Origin: Geodermatophilus telluris
GTDB lineage: Bacteria; Actinomycetota; Actinomycetes; Mycobacteriales; Geodermatophilaceae
Length of the DNA: 64,000 nt
Assembly: GCF_900102745.1 (NCBI RefSeq)
Contig: NZ_FMZF01000004.1
Location: forward strand, 310,001 to 374,000
Reading direction: 5' to 3'
Of this stretch, positions 35,897-46,577 are shown piece after piece (position 1 is the first letter of the stretch; each line of letters starts with the position of its first letter). The notes below the pieces were generated by a model. It did not search any database and was not told where the DNA came from. It was given only the letters and a program-made list of their open reading frames with translations. Made by a program: the position numbers and the translations under genes.

Positions 35897-38398
35897 TCAC
35901 GCGTCCGGGGCGGCGGCGCGCAGCAGCGCCCGGACCTCCGCCGCGCCGGTCGCGGCCAGGCACCGCCGCGCCAGCTCGGCGCACGCGCCGGTGTCCAGCT
36001 GCCGGACGGCGGCCTTGACGCCGGCGACCGCCGACGGCGCGACGCTGAGCTCCCGCACGCCGAGGCCGACCAGCACCGGGACGGCCGCGGGGTCGGCGGC
36101 CACCTCCCCGCACACCGACACCGCGGCCCGGCCGGCCGCGCGGGACGCCGTCTCCCCGACCAGGCGCAGCACGGCCGGGTGGAGGGGGTCGGCGAGGGCG
36201 GCGAGGGCCGGGTGGCCGCGGGCGGCGGCGAGCGTGTACTGGGTGAGGTCGTTGGTGCCGATGCTCAGGACGTCGACGTGCGGCAGGAACGCCTCGACGT
36301 CCAGCGCGACCGCCGGCACCTCCACCATGACGCCGACCTGCAGCCCGGCCGGCACCGGGCCGGGGGCGGCGGCCTCGGCGAGCAGCCGGCGCACCGCGAG
36401 GACCTCCTCGACCACGGTGACCATCGGGACCAGCAGCCGCACCGGCCCGTGCCGCGCGGCCCGGCAGACGGCGGCGAGCTGGGTGCGCAGCAGGTCCGGC
36501 CGGGTGAGCGACAGGCGCACGCCGCGGACGCCGAGGAAGGGGTCGGTCTCCGCCGGCTGCGGCCAGTAGCGCAGCGGCTTGTCCCCGCCGACGTCGAGCG
36601 TGCGGATGGCCACCGGGCGTCCGGCGAGCGCGTCGAGCACCGCCCGGTACTCCTGCTCCTGCTCCTCGGCGGTGGGGGGCCGGTCGCGGTCGAGGAAGAG
36701 GACCTCGGTGCGCAGGAGGCCCACGCCGTCGGCGCCGGTCGCGGCGGCGGCCCGGGCGTCGGCCACCGACCCGACGTTCGCGCTCACCGTCACGCGCCGG
36801 CCGTCGCGGGTGAGTGCCTCGCGGGCTGCCTCGGCGGTGTCCCGGGCGTGCCGGTCGGCCAGCTCCCGCCGGCGGGCGCGGTACTCCGCCACGACGGCGG
36901 CCGGCGGGTCGACGAGCACGCGGCCCTCCGTGCCGTCGACCACCAGCGGGGTGCCGTCGGCGACGTCGAGGAGGCCGGCCCCGGCGGCGACGACGGCGGG
37001 GATGCCGAGCGCGCGCACCAGGATCGCGGCGTGCGACGTGGGGCTGCCGCCGGCCAGCGCGACGCCGGCCACCCGCCGCGGGTCGAGCGCGCCGGCCCGG
37101 GCGGGGGTGAGGTCGTCGGCGACCAGCACGCCGTCGACGTCGACGCCCGGCTCCGGGGCCTCGCCGGCGAGGGCGCGGAGCACCTGGTCCCCCACGGCGC
37201 GCACGTCGGCGGCCCGTGCCCGCAGGTAGGGGTCGGGCAGCGCCGCCCACGTCGCCTCCAGGTCGGCCACCGCCCGCGCCCACGCGCCGGCGGCCGGCGC
37301 CCCGGCCCCGGTCCCCGCCCGGGCCGCGCCGGTCAGCTCGGCGTCGTCGAGCAGCAGCAGGTGCGCCGCGAAGACGCCGGCCTGCCCGGGGCCGGCGCGG
37401 TCGCGGGCCCGCGCGACGTCCCGGCGCACCGCGGCGAGGGCGTCGGCCAGCCGGCGCTCCTCGTGCTCCGGTGGCCCGGCGGGGCGCTCGTCGACCGGGA
37501 CGGGGACCGCCGGCAGGTGGACGGCGGGGCCGACCGCGATGCCGGGCGAGGCCGGCAGCGGTCCGGGCGACGGCGCCGTCCCGGCCGGGCCCGGCTGCTC
37601 CTCCACAGCGCCGGGCGCCTCGTCGTCGTCGTCGTCGTCGAAGGAGCGGGCCGCCAGCGCCAGCACCCGGTCCACGGCCTCGCGGGCCGCCGGGCCGCGC
37701 GCGGCGACCTCGACCTCGTGGCCGCGCAGCGCGCCGAGGGTGGCCACCCGGCTCAGGCTGCCGGCCGGCACGGGGCCGGTGCCGGTGGTCAGGTCGCGCA
37801 CCGTGACGTCGGCGTCGAGCCGGCGCACCTCGGCGACCAGCCGGGCCGCGGGGCGGGCGTGCAGGCCGTGCGCGTTGGCCACCACGAAGGACCCGGTCAG
37901 GAACCCGTCCGCGGCGGGCCCCGGCTCCCCGGCGGGCGCGGTGACCGGCGCGGTGGCCGGCGCGCTGCCCAGGTGCGACTCCTTCGCGAGCAGCGCGGCC
38001 CGGGCCTCCGCGGCGACCTCCGCGCGGTCGGCGCCGCCGGCCGCGGTGACCGTGGCCACCAGCAGCCCCTCCACCAGCGGCGCCGGCGAGAGGACGACGC
38101 GCTCGCGCACGTCGTCGGCCACCATCTCCAGCGCCATCTCCGCGCTGAGCAGGGCGCTGCCCACGTCGAGGAGGACCACGACGCCGTCGCCGTCGTCCAC
38201 CTCCTCCACCGCGGCGGCGATCCGGACGGCGTCGGTGCCGAACGTCGTCTCGTCCAGCCCGGCGGCCACCGCGACGCGCACCGCCTGCCCGGGGACCATC
38301 TCCGCGGCCAGCCCGACCGCGGCCTCGGCCAGCGCCCGGCTGTGCGACACCACGACGATCCCCACGCGGGACCGGCCGGCGGCGCCCGGTGCGCTCAC
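35897..38398 (-). CDS. dhaM: PTS-dependent dihydroxyacetone phosphotransferase DhaM with HPr and complete Enzyme I domains
   Basis: Passes phosphate from PEP to the ADP held by DhaL. An EIIA-Dha domain comes first (IVVVSHSRALAEA, His as phosphate carrier), then HPr (VVANAHGLHARPAARLV), then Enzyme I. The EI part has the phospho-His loop GGSPTSHAAILVRALG and the PEP-binding barrel (VGLLRTEVLF, LSIGTNDLTQYTLA, VCGEVAADP). At 833 residues it is far longer than E. coli DhaM, which has a truncated EI, so it may work without separate PTS proteins. GTG 38398 overlaps the dhaL stop (GTGA). Confidence 0.92.
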   Translation of the reverse strand: MSAPGAAGRSRVGIVVVSHSRALAEAAVGLAAEMVPGQAVRVAVAAGLDETTFGTDAVRIAAAVEEVDDGDGVVVLLDVGSALLSAEMALEMVADDVRERVVLSPAPLVEGLLVATVTAAGGADRAEVAAEARAALLAKESHLGSAPATAPVTAPAGEPGPAADGFLTGSFVVANAHGLHARPAARLVAEVRRLDADVTVRDLTTGTGPVPAGSLSRVATLGALRGHEVEVAARGPAAREAVDRVLALAARSFDDDDDDEAPGAVEEQPGPAGTAPSPGPLPASPGIAVGPAVHLPAVPVPVDERPAGPPEHEERRLADALAAVRRDVARARDRAGPGQAGVFAAHLLLLDDAELTGAARAGTGAGAPAAGAWARAVADLEATWAALPDPYLRARAADVRAVGDQVLRALAGEAPEPGVDVDGVLVADDLTPARAGALDPRRVAGVALAGGSPTSHAAILVRALGIPAVVAAGAGLLDVADGTPLVVDGTEGRVLVDPPAAVVAEYRARRRELADRHARDTAEAAREALTRDGRRVTVSANVGSVADARAAAATGADGVGLLRTEVLFLDRDRPPTAEEQEQEYRAVLDALAGRPVAIRTLDVGGDKPLRYWPQPAETDPFLGVRGVRLSLTRPDLLRTQLAAVCRAARHGPVRLLVPMVTVVEEVLAVRRLLAEAAAPGPVPAGLQVGVMVEVPAVALDVEAFLPHVDVLSIGTNDLTQYTLAAARGHPALAALADPLHPAVLRLVGETASRAAGRAAVSVCGEVAADPAAVPVLVGLGVRELSVAPSAVAGVKAAVRQLDTGACAELARRCLAATGAAEVRALLRAAAPDA

Positions 38399-39039
38399 CG
38401 GCTCCCGCCGGCGAGGGTCCCCGCGGCCGCGGCCAGGAGGAGGGCGGCGCTCGTGGCACCGGGGTCCGGGTGGCCGGCGCTGCGCTCGCCGAGGTAGCTG
38501 GCCCGGCCCTTGCGGGCGACCATCGGCGTGGTGGCGTCCCGGCCCGCGGCGGCCGCCTCCGCGGCCGCCGCGAGGGCCTCCGCCCACGTCCGGCCCGCGG
38601 CCAGCGCCTCCTCGCAGGCGGTGACCGCCGGGAGCAGGGCGTCGACCATCGTCTTGTCCCCCGCCTCGGCGCGCCCGCGGGCGACGACGCCCTCCACGCC
38701 GGCGCGCAGCGCGGCGGCGACGTCGGCGGGGGACGCGGTCGCCGCGTCCCCGAGTGCCGTGCCGAGGCGGAGGAAGAAGGTGCCGTAGAGCGGCCCGCTG
38801 GCTCCGCCGACCGTGGAGACCAGGGTCGTGCCGACCTTCTTCACCAGCGCCCCGGGCGCGGCGGGGGCGGCACCGTCGACGGCGGCGAGGACCGCCGTCG
38901 TGCCGCGGTGCATGTTGGCGCCGTGGTCGCCGTCGCCGATGGCCGCGTCGAGCTCGGTGAGCGCGTCCCGGTTCTCCGCCACCAGCCGGGCGAACTCCCG
39001 GATCCAGGCGAGGAGGTCGTCGGCCGACACCTGCTCCAC
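38395..39039 (-). CDS. dhaL: Dihydroxyacetone kinase ADP-binding subunit DhaL
   Basis: Holds the ADP/ATP coenzyme that carries phosphate from DhaM to DHA bound on DhaK. It is 214 residues, the standard size. The metal/nucleotide-binding signature LDAAIGDGDHGANMHRG is near residue 45, followed by a GGASGPLYGTFF block and DKTMVDALLPA. It ends overlapping dhaM and begins three bases after dhaK stops, so dhaKLM is one tight operon. Confidence 0.93.
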   Translation of the reverse strand: MEQVSADDLLAWIREFARLVAENRDALTELDAAIGDGDHGANMHRGTTAVLAAVDGAAPAAPGALVKKVGTTLVSTVGGASGPLYGTFFLRLGTALGDAATASPADVAAALRAGVEGVVARGRAEAGDKTMVDALLPAVTACEEALAAGRTWAEALAAAAEAAAAGRDATTPMVARKGRASYLGERSAGHPDPGATSAALLLAAAAGTLAGGSR

Positions 39040-39042
39040 GGC

Positions 39043-40044
39043 TCAGACCCCCCACCGCAGCGCGGGCGTGCGCACGGGGGCGTCCCACAGCGACAGGAGC
39101 TCGTCGTCGACCCGCAGCAGCGTCACGGAGGTGCCGGCCATGTCCAGCGAGGTCATGTAGGACCCCACGAGAGACCGGGCGACGTCGAGACCGGAGCCGG
39201 TGAGGATGCGGTGCACCTCGTTGTAGAGCACGTACAGCTCGATGAGCGGGGTGCCGCCGAGCCCGTTGAGGAAGCAGAGCACCCGGTCGCCGCGGTCGAA
39301 GGGCAGGTCGGACAGGACCGGCTCGACGAGCATCGCCGCGATGTCGCGCGCGGGCGCCAGCGGCACGCGCTCGCGTCCCGGCTCGCCGTGGATGCCGACG
39401 CCGAGCTCCATCTCGCCCTCGCCCAGCTCGAACGTCGGGTGGCCCACGGCCGGCACCGTGCAGCTGGTCAGCGCCAGGCCCATGCTGCGCCCGCCGGCGT
39501 TCACCCGGCGCGCCACGTCGGCGACCTCGTCGAGGGACCGGCCCTGCTCGGCGGCCGCGCCGGCGATCTTCTCCAGCAGCACGGTCACGCCCACCCCGCG
39601 GCGGCCGGCCGTCCAGGTGCTGTCCTGCACGGCGACGTCGTCGTCGGTCACCACCGACACCACGCGCGCGCCGGTCTCGGCCTCCGCGAGCTCGGCGGCC
39701 ATCTCGAAGTTCATCACGTCGCCGGTGTAGTTCTTCACCACGTGCAGGACGCCGGCACCGCCGTCGACGAGCCGGGTCGCGGCCAGCACCTGGTCGGGCA
39801 CGGGCGAGGTGAACACCTCGCCGGCGCACGCCGCGTCGAGCATGCCGAGGCCGACGAAGCCGCCGTGCATCGGCTCGTGCCCCGAGCCGCCGCCGGACAC
39901 CAGGCCGACCTTGCCCGACCGGGGCGCGTCCGCCCGGTACACGACCTTGTTCGCGTGGTCCACCCGCAGGTCGGGGTGCGCGGCCTCGATGCCGGCGAGC
40001 GCCTCGGGCACGACGTCCGCGGGGTCGTTGATCAGCTTCTTCAT
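39043..40044 (-). CDS. dhaK: Dihydroxyacetone kinase substrate-binding subunit DhaK
   Basis: Binds dihydroxyacetone covalently through a histidine (hemiaminal) and receives phosphate from DhaL. It is 333 residues from ATG 40044, which has GAGGAG upstream; a longer in-frame start at 40119 adds unconserved sequence. Visible blocks are [45 protein letters not shown] and [10 protein letters not shown] (substrate His). It is the first gene of dhaKLM. About 110 bases upstream separate it from a small membrane protein gene; no operator is obvious. Confidence 0.95.
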   Translation of the reverse strand: MKKLINDPADVVPEALAGIEAAHPDLRVDHANKVVYRADAPRSGKVGLVSGGGSGHEPMHGGFVGLGMLDAACAGEVFTSPVPDQVLAATRLVDGGAGVLHVVKNYTGDVMNFEMAAELAEAETGARVVSVVTDDDVAVQDSTWTAGRRGVGVTVLLEKIAGAAAEQGRSLDEVADVARRVNAGGRSMGLALTSCTVPAVGHPTFELGEGEMELGVGIHGEPGRERVPLAPARDIAAMLVEPVLSDLPFDRGDRVLCFLNGLGGTPLIELYVLYNEVHRILTGSGLDVARSLVGSYMTSLDMAGTSVTLLRVDDELLSLWDAPVRTPALRWGV

Positions 40045-40153
40045 GGCTGCGGCTCCTCGCCGGGTCGGGGTCGGGGACGTGCTGGTGGCAGTGGACACCA
40101 GCACGCCCGCTCCGCGCACCCGTCCCGGCGCCGGCTCCCGGCCCCGGGCCCGC

Positions 40154-40483
40154 TCAGGCGACGAGGGCGAACCCGACGACGGCGAAGAGGATCGTCAGCA
40201 GGCAGACCAGGGTGCCGACGTAGAGGCCGGTGCGGTTGACCGGCGAGGGCGCCGGGGAGCGGTAGTCCGGGAACCCGCTGGCCAGCGCGCCCGGCGGTGC
40301 GTACCGCGGCTGCGGCGGCAGCTGGACCTGGCCGGGGTAGCCGACCTGGGTGGGTGCGGCGGGCGGCGGCACGGCGGGACCGGCGGCCGCGGGGCGGGGC
40401 GCGGGCGGGGCCGGCACCGACGGGAGGGGGGCGTACGGCCCGGGCGGGGCGTACGGCGCGGGCTGGTAGGGCGGCTGCGACAA
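40154..40483 (-). CDS. Proline-rich single-span membrane protein
   Basis: A 109-residue protein beginning at TTG 40483 with AGAGG upstream. The first 70 residues are Pro/Ala/Tyr-rich ([15 protein letters not shown]) and the end is one helix ([20 protein letters not shown]). Function unknown; the plan resembles the kinase-associated and DUF4352-type proteins nearby. Confidence 0.7.
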   Translation of the reverse strand: MSQPPYQPAPYAPPGPYAPLPSVPAPPAPRPAAAGPAVPPPAAPTQVGYPGQVQLPPQPRYAPPGALASGFPDYRSPAPSPVNRTGLYVGTLVCLLTILFAVVGFALVA

Positions 40484-40597
40484 GGTGGTTCCTCTCGGGC
40501 TGGCCCCGCTGGACCTCCGGGCGGGCGGCGCACATGGTGGCAGCCGCCTCCCGGGCCGGGAAGGGATCCCGTCGCGCCGCGGGAGGGAGCCCCGCGC

Positions 40598-41068
40598 TCA
40601 GCCCGCGGGCGAGCTCCCGCAGACGCGCGGGCCGTCCTCGAGGACGACGGTCAGCGTCGTCTCGGCACGGTCGGCGCCGTCGTCCCAACGCACCCGCACC
40701 TCCTGCGCGTCCTGCCCGTCGAGCTCGCCGGGCCGCACGCCGACCACCTCGCCGGTGCCGAACGGCACGTACTCCCGCGCCCGCTCGCCGGCCGCCAGCC
40801 CCTGCTCGGTGGCGCGGTCGCGCTCGGCCTCGCACAGCAGCTCGCCGGCGGTCTCGGTGTCCCCGGCCTCGAGGGCGGCCAGGTAGACGCCGACCACCTC
40901 TCGGGCCTGCTCCTCGGCGGAGCCCTTGACCAGCGGCAGGGCCACCACGGCGGCCACCGCGACGGCCGCCGTCCCGCCCAGGAGGGCGACGATGAACCCG
41001 TTGCGGGAGCGCGGCCGGCCGGTGTGCAGCGCCTCGGGGCCGTCGTCGTAGAGGTAGGGGCCGCTCAT
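40598..41068 (-). CDS. Membrane-anchored protein with extracytoplasmic lumazine-like/NTF2-type domain
   Basis: A 156-residue protein starting at ATG 41068, overlapping the dusB stop (ATGA). A helix GFIVALLGGTAAVAVAAVVA follows 28 cytoplasmic residues. The outside part (YLAALEAGDTETAGELLCEA) has the helix-turn-strand look of DUF4878/NTF2-like domains, ending VVLEDGPRVCG with a cysteine pair to LLC. Role unknown; coupling with dusB is probably positional only. Confidence 0.7.
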   Translation of the reverse strand: MSGPYLYDDGPEALHTGRPRSRNGFIVALLGGTAAVAVAAVVALPLVKGSAEEQAREVVGVYLAALEAGDTETAGELLCEAERDRATEQGLAAGERAREYVPFGTGEVVGVRPGELDGQDAQEVRVRWDDGADRAETTLTVVLEDGPRVCGSSPAG

Positions 41069-42252
41069 CCGCCGCTCGTCTCCAGCTCCGCGCCGGCCGG
41101 CGGGCGGGGGTCGTCGCGGTCGTCGAGCCAGCCCTCGGGCAGCGCCACCGGCCGGGGGCTGCTCGTCCGCCCGCGCGGGCCGCCGAGGACCGCCGTCGGG
41201 TAGGGCTGGTCGGGGATGCGCTCGAGCAGGCCGGCCAGCTCGTCGAGCGAGGAGACCATCGCCAGCGCCCGGCGGACGTCGGAGCCGACCGCGAAGCCCT
41301 TGAGGTACCAGGCGACGTGCTTGCGGAAGTCGGTGCAGCCGTGCAGCTCGCCCTGCTCGGCCGACAGCAGCTGCGCGTGCCGGTGCATGACCGCGGCCAC
41401 CTCGCGCAGCGTCGGCAGCGCCCGCCGCGACTCCCCGGCGAAGGCGGCGGCCAGGTCGCCGAACAGCCACGGCCGGCCCAGGCAGCCGCGGCCGATGACG
41501 ACGCCGGCGCACCCGGTCTCGCGGACGAGGCGCAGCGCGTCGTCGGCCTCCCAGACGTCGCCGTTGCCGAGCACCGGGAGGTCGACGGCTTCCACCAGCC
41601 GGGCTATCGGCGCCCAGTCGGCGGTGCCGCTGTACAGCTGGTCGGCGGTGCGCCCGTGCAGGGTGATCGCGGCGGCGCCCTCGTCCCGGGCGATCCGGCC
41701 GGCGTCGAGGTAGGTGACGTGGTCGGCGTCGATGCCGATGCGGGTCTTGACGGTGACCGGCACGTCCCGCGCCGCGCGCACGGCGGCGCGCACGATGTCG
41801 CGGAAGAGCACCCGCCGCCACGGCAGGGCCGAGCCGCCGCCCTTGCGGGTCACCTTGGGCACCGGGCAGCCGAAGTTGAGGTCGACGTGCGCGGGCCGCA
41901 CGCCGGCGACCTCCTCGTCGACGAGCATCTCCACGGCCCGCCCGACGGTGGCCGGGTCGACGCCGTAGAGCTGCACGGAGAAGCCGGCCGCCGCCTCCTC
42001 GGGCGTGGCCCGGATCATCCGCAGCGTCTTCTCGTTGCGCTCGACCAGCGCCCGCGTGGTGATCATCTCGCAGACGTAGAGGCCGGCGCCGAACTCGCGG
42101 CACAGCGTCCGGAACGCGGGGTTGGTGATGCCGGCCATCGGCGCGAGCACCACCGCGGGGTCCACCGTCAGCGGCCCGAGCCGCAGCGGCGGCAGCGCCG
42201 TCGTCGTCGGCTCGAGGGTCGCGGTCACGACGTCCAGGGTAGGTCGCGGCAC
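41065..42252 (-). CDS. dusB: tRNA-dihydrouridine synthase B
   Basis: FMN enzyme reducing uridine to dihydrouridine in the tRNA D-loop. It is 395 residues. The TIM barrel starts with LAPMAGITNPAFRTLC. DLNFGCPVPKVTRKGGGSA contains the catalytic cysteine. TVKTRIGI, ITLHGRTADQLYSG and VLGNGDVWEADDA bind FMN. VVIGRGCLGRPWLF is the family signature. Start GTG 42252 gives a 20-residue lead; GTG near 42229 is an alternative. Confidence 0.95.
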   Translation of the reverse strand: MPRPTLDVVTATLEPTTTALPPLRLGPLTVDPAVVLAPMAGITNPAFRTLCREFGAGLYVCEMITTRALVERNEKTLRMIRATPEEAAAGFSVQLYGVDPATVGRAVEMLVDEEVAGVRPAHVDLNFGCPVPKVTRKGGGSALPWRRVLFRDIVRAAVRAARDVPVTVKTRIGIDADHVTYLDAGRIARDEGAAAITLHGRTADQLYSGTADWAPIARLVEAVDLPVLGNGDVWEADDALRLVRETGCAGVVIGRGCLGRPWLFGDLAAAFAGESRRALPTLREVAAVMHRHAQLLSAEQGELHGCTDFRKHVAWYLKGFAVGSDVRRALAMVSSLDELAGLLERIPDQPYPTAVLGGPRGRTSSPRPVALPEGWLDDRDDPRPPAGAELETSGG

Positions 42253-42356
42253 CTCGTGGCCGGGGTCACCCGTGGGGGCGGCAGGAGGCCCCCGGGCATG
42301 GGTCGCGCCCGGAGTGGGCAGTGCGGTTCTCCGCCCACCCGAGCCCAGGAGGTCGT

Positions 42357-43475
42357 GTGCCGAGGTCGTTCCCCCCGCCGCCGGCGGCCACCGGGGCGCT
42401 CGTCCGGGAGGTCGAGCGGATCGCCGTGCTGCGGGCCAACTTCCTCGGCGACCTGGTGCTGACGCTGCCCGCGCTGGCCGCGCTGCGGGCGGCCTACCCC
42501 GACGCGGAGGTCACCTACCTGGGCGCCCCGTGGCATCCGCAGCTCCTGGAGGGGCGGCCGGGGCCGTGGGACCGGGTGGTCGTCGTCCCGCCGTGGCCGG
42601 GCGTGCGGGACGAGCCGGGCGCCGCGCGCGACGGCGCCGAGGTGCGGCGCTTCCTCGCCGCTCAGCGGCGGGAGGGCTACGACCTGGCGCTGCAGCTGCA
42701 CGGCGGGGGCGGCAACTCCAACCCGCTGGTGGCCGCGCTCGGCGCCCGGGTGACCGCCGGCGCCCGGGACACCGGCGCACCGGCGCTGGACCGCTGGCTG
42801 CCCTACGCCCACGACCAGCACGAGGTGCTGCGCTGTCTGGAGGTGGCCGGACTGGTCGGCGCCGTCCCGGTGGGGCTCGAGCCCCGGTTGGCCCTCACGC
42901 CGGCCGACGTCGCGGCCGCCGACGCCGTCCTGCCCGCCGGGACCGGACCGCTCGTCGCGCTGCACCCCGGCGCCCAGGACCCGCGGCGCCGGTGGCCGCC
43001 GGCGTGCTTCGCCGCGGTCACCGACGCGCTGGCCGCCGACGGCGCGCAGGTGGTGCTGGTCGGCTCGGGCGCCGACGACCGGCGGGCGGCCGACGCGATC
43101 CGCGCCGCGTCGTCGGCGCCGCTGCTGGACCTCGTCGGCCGGCTGACCCTGGGCGGGCTGGCCGGCGTGCTGGCCCGCTGCCGGCTGGTGGTCGCCGACG
43201 ACTCGGGGCCGCGGCACCTCGCCGGGGCGGTGGGGACGGCGACGGTCGGCGTCTTCCTGGAGCGCAACCTGCTCAACGCCGGGCCGCTCACCCGACGGCG
43301 GCACCGGGTGGCCGTCTCCTCGCGCACCGACTGCCCCGTCTGCGGCACCGACCAGCGCCGGTCGCGGTGCGGGCACGACGCCTCGCTGGTCGCCGACGTG
43401 CCGGTGGAGACGGTGCTGGCCGCCGCCCTCGACCTGCTCGAGGACGGCGGCCCCGCCGTCTCCCCGGCCGCCTGA
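42357..43475 (+). CDS. Glycosyltransferase family 9 (heptosyltransferase-like)
   Basis: A 372-residue GT-B enzyme related to LPS heptosyltransferases, which in actinobacteria probably acts on other cell-surface glycans. IAVLRANFLGDLVLTLPALA is the N-terminal signature. LVALHPGAQDPRRRWPP is the nucleotide-sugar-binding block. VADDSGPRHLAGAVG is the C-terminal signature. GTG 42357 follows AGGAGG. It is divergent from dusB and convergent with glyS. A CPVCGTDQRRSRCGHD cysteine cluster near the end is unusual and may bind a metal. Confidence 0.88.
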   Translation: MPRSFPPPPAATGALVREVERIAVLRANFLGDLVLTLPALAALRAAYPDAEVTYLGAPWHPQLLEGRPGPWDRVVVVPPWPGVRDEPGAARDGAEVRRFLAAQRREGYDLALQLHGGGGNSNPLVAALGARVTAGARDTGAPALDRWLPYAHDQHEVLRCLEVAGLVGAVPVGLEPRLALTPADVAAADAVLPAGTGPLVALHPGAQDPRRRWPPACFAAVTDALAADGAQVVLVGSGADDRRAADAIRAASSAPLLDLVGRLTLGGLAGVLARCRLVVADDSGPRHLAGAVGTATVGVFLERNLLNAGPLTRRRHRVAVSSRTDCPVCGTDQRRSRCGHDASLVADVPVETVLAAALDLLEDGGPAVSPAA

Positions 43476-43488
43476 CCCGGCACCGCCC

Positions 43489-43536
43489 CCGGGCACCTCC
43501 GCGGGTGTGCACCGGGCACTTCCGCGGATGTGCCCC
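43489..43536. repeat. 23-bp palindromic tandem repeat between convergent genes
   Basis: CCGGGCAC-(C/T)-TCCGCGG-(G/A)-TGTGC occurs at 43489–43511 and 43512–43534, followed by a further CCGGG. Each unit can fold on the central CCGCGG with GGGCAC/GTGCCC arms. Position between two convergent stops (43475 and 43540) suggests a bidirectional terminator. Confidence 0.6.
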
Positions 43537-43539
43537 GGG

Positions 43540-44958
<1,419 letters not shown>

Positions 44959-45037
44959 GGGCTGGGGGCTCCATCCGGCTGGCGGTCGGCGAGTGGACCC
45001 GCCCACGGTAGTCGCCGGGCCCGGGCGGGCCGCCCGG

Positions 45038-46096
45038 TCAGGGCTCGGTGAACCCGCACACGGCCGGTCGGCCGCCCTCCTCCACCACGGTGACGACGAA
45101 GGAGCGGGCCGTGCCGGTGTCGAGCGTGACGTCGAAGGTGACCTGGTCGACGTCGCCCTGCGCGACCGCGTCGCTGGTCGAGCCCTGGTCGATGCGGCCG
45201 CCGAGGAACGCCTCGAAGTCGCCCTGCAGCGCGGCGGGGTCGGCGAAGCGGTCCTGCCCGGCGGTGCACAGGTCGGCGTAGGCGGCCCCGGCGTCGCCGT
45301 CGACGAGGGCTTGCACCCACCCGGCGGCGAACTGGGGGCTGTCGGGGAAGTTGAGCGTGTCGCTGGTCCCGCCGCCGTCGGGGTTGCCGGCCCCGCCGCC
45401 GAACCCGCCCCCGCCGGAGGACGTGGTCGGCGCTCCGGTGGTCGGGCTCGTCGAGGTCGACGACGGGCTCGCCGAGGTCGACGGGCTCGCCGATGTCGAC
45501 GCCGAGGCGGACGGGGACGCGGCCACCTCGGTCCCGCCGCTCCCGTCGCGGGTGAGCAGCACGGTGACCAGCACCCCGGCGCCGACGAGGACGACGACCA
45601 GCGCCACCAGCAGCGCCACCAGGGGCCCGCGGCGCCGGCGCTGCGGGGCCGGCGGCCCACCGTGACCGCCGCCGTGACCGACGCCGTAGCCGCCGCCGTA
45701 CCCGGGTCCGCCGTATCCGGGTCCGCCCGGGGGCCCGTAGCCCGGGGCGCCGGAGCCGCCGGGCGGCCCGTACGGGCCGGACGCGCCCCACGAGCCCCAC
45801 CCCTGACCGCCCTGGCCCGGGGGACCCCAGCCCTGCGGCTGCCCGGGCGCCTGACCCGGCTGCGCCCACGCCGGGTTCGGCACGGCCGGCTGCCCGCCGG
45901 TCGCCGTGGGCACCCCGCCGGGCCGCGGCCCGCCGCCGCCCATCCGCAGCGTCGGGTCGCGCTGGCCCAGCGGCGGCCCGGGCAGCTCGTCGGTCGGCGG
46001 GTCGGGCAGCGGCGAGCGCGGCGGCACCGGGGGCAGGCGCACCTCGCGCGTGCGGTCGGCCGACGGGGTCCCGTCGTCCTGCGGCGGCTGGCTCAT
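45038..46096 (-). CDS. Proline/glycine-rich membrane-anchored protein with extracytoplasmic NTF2-like domain
   Basis: A 352-residue protein from ATG 46096 (GGAGG upstream). The first 165 residues are a disordered Pro/Gly-rich cytoplasmic region ([16 protein letters not shown]). Then comes one helix ([20 protein letters not shown]), a Ser/Thr linker and a C-terminal domain ([20 protein letters not shown] ... PAVCGFTEP) resembling DUF4878/NTF2-like folds. Proteins like this often accompany Ser/Thr kinases, one of which is nearby on the other strand. Confidence 0.75.
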   Translation of the reverse strand: MSQPPQDDGTPSADRTREVRLPPVPPRSPLPDPPTDELPGPPLGQRDPTLRMGGGGPRPGGVPTATGGQPAVPNPAWAQPGQAPGQPQGWGPPGQGGQGWGSWGASGPYGPPGGSGAPGYGPPGGPGYGGPGYGGGYGVGHGGGHGGPPAPQRRRRGPLVALLVALVVVLVGAGVLVTVLLTRDGSGGTEVAASPSASASTSASPSTSASPSSTSTSPTTGAPTTSSGGGGFGGGAGNPDGGGTSDTLNFPDSPQFAAGWVQALVDGDAGAAYADLCTAGQDRFADPAALQGDFEAFLGGRIDQGSTSDAVAQGDVDQVTFDVTLDTGTARSFVVTVVEEGGRPAVCGFTEP

Positions 46097-46177
46097 CGCG
46101 CCCGTCCTCCCCGGCTGCGGTGCTGTCCGCCGCAGGCTACGCACCCGGGGCGGCCCGCCCGGTGCCGCGCGGCGCGG

Positions 46178-46456
46178 TCAGTCGAGGGGCAGGTAGGCGC
46201 CGGGCTCGTCGACCGCGTGCACCCACACCGGCGCCCCCGCCACCTTCACCTCGGCCGCCGACAGCGCCCGGCGGTAGGCGCCGACGCCGTCCCAGCGGGT
46301 CACCAGCGCCCACAGCGAGGGGTCGTCGGCGGCGCGGCCCGCCTCCCCACCGCGCCAGCCCGGCCGGTCGGCCAGCGCGGCCAGCAGCCGGTCGACGACG
46401 GCGGGGAACTCGGCGGCGCCGTCCGGGGGGACGCGCAGGCGGGTGACCGCGAACAC
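46178..46456 (-). CDS. Antibiotic biosynthesis monooxygenase (ABM)-like small protein
   Basis: A 92-residue ferredoxin-like alpha/beta barrel protein. It starts FAVTRLRVPPDGAAEFPAV, has the mid-segment RPGWRGGEAGRAADDPSLWA and then ALVTRWDGVGAYRRALSAAEVK, the usual ABM order of strand-helix-strand-W-x-x-x-x-A/Y-R. Start GTG 46456 overlaps nothing. It may be a cofactor-free oxygenase or a haem/quinone-binding relative. Confidence 0.75.
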   Translation of the reverse strand: MFAVTRLRVPPDGAAEFPAVVDRLLAALADRPGWRGGEAGRAADDPSLWALVTRWDGVGAYRRALSAAEVKVAGAPVWVHAVDEPGAYLPLD

Positions 46457-46577
46457 CGGCCCATCGTGCCGCACCGCGGGCGCTGGTCGCGGCCGGTCGC
46501 CGTCCCTAGACTCCGCCGACGACCCGCACCCCGGCGCCGATCCGGCTCCGGGGCTGCGGCACACGGAGGACGCACCG

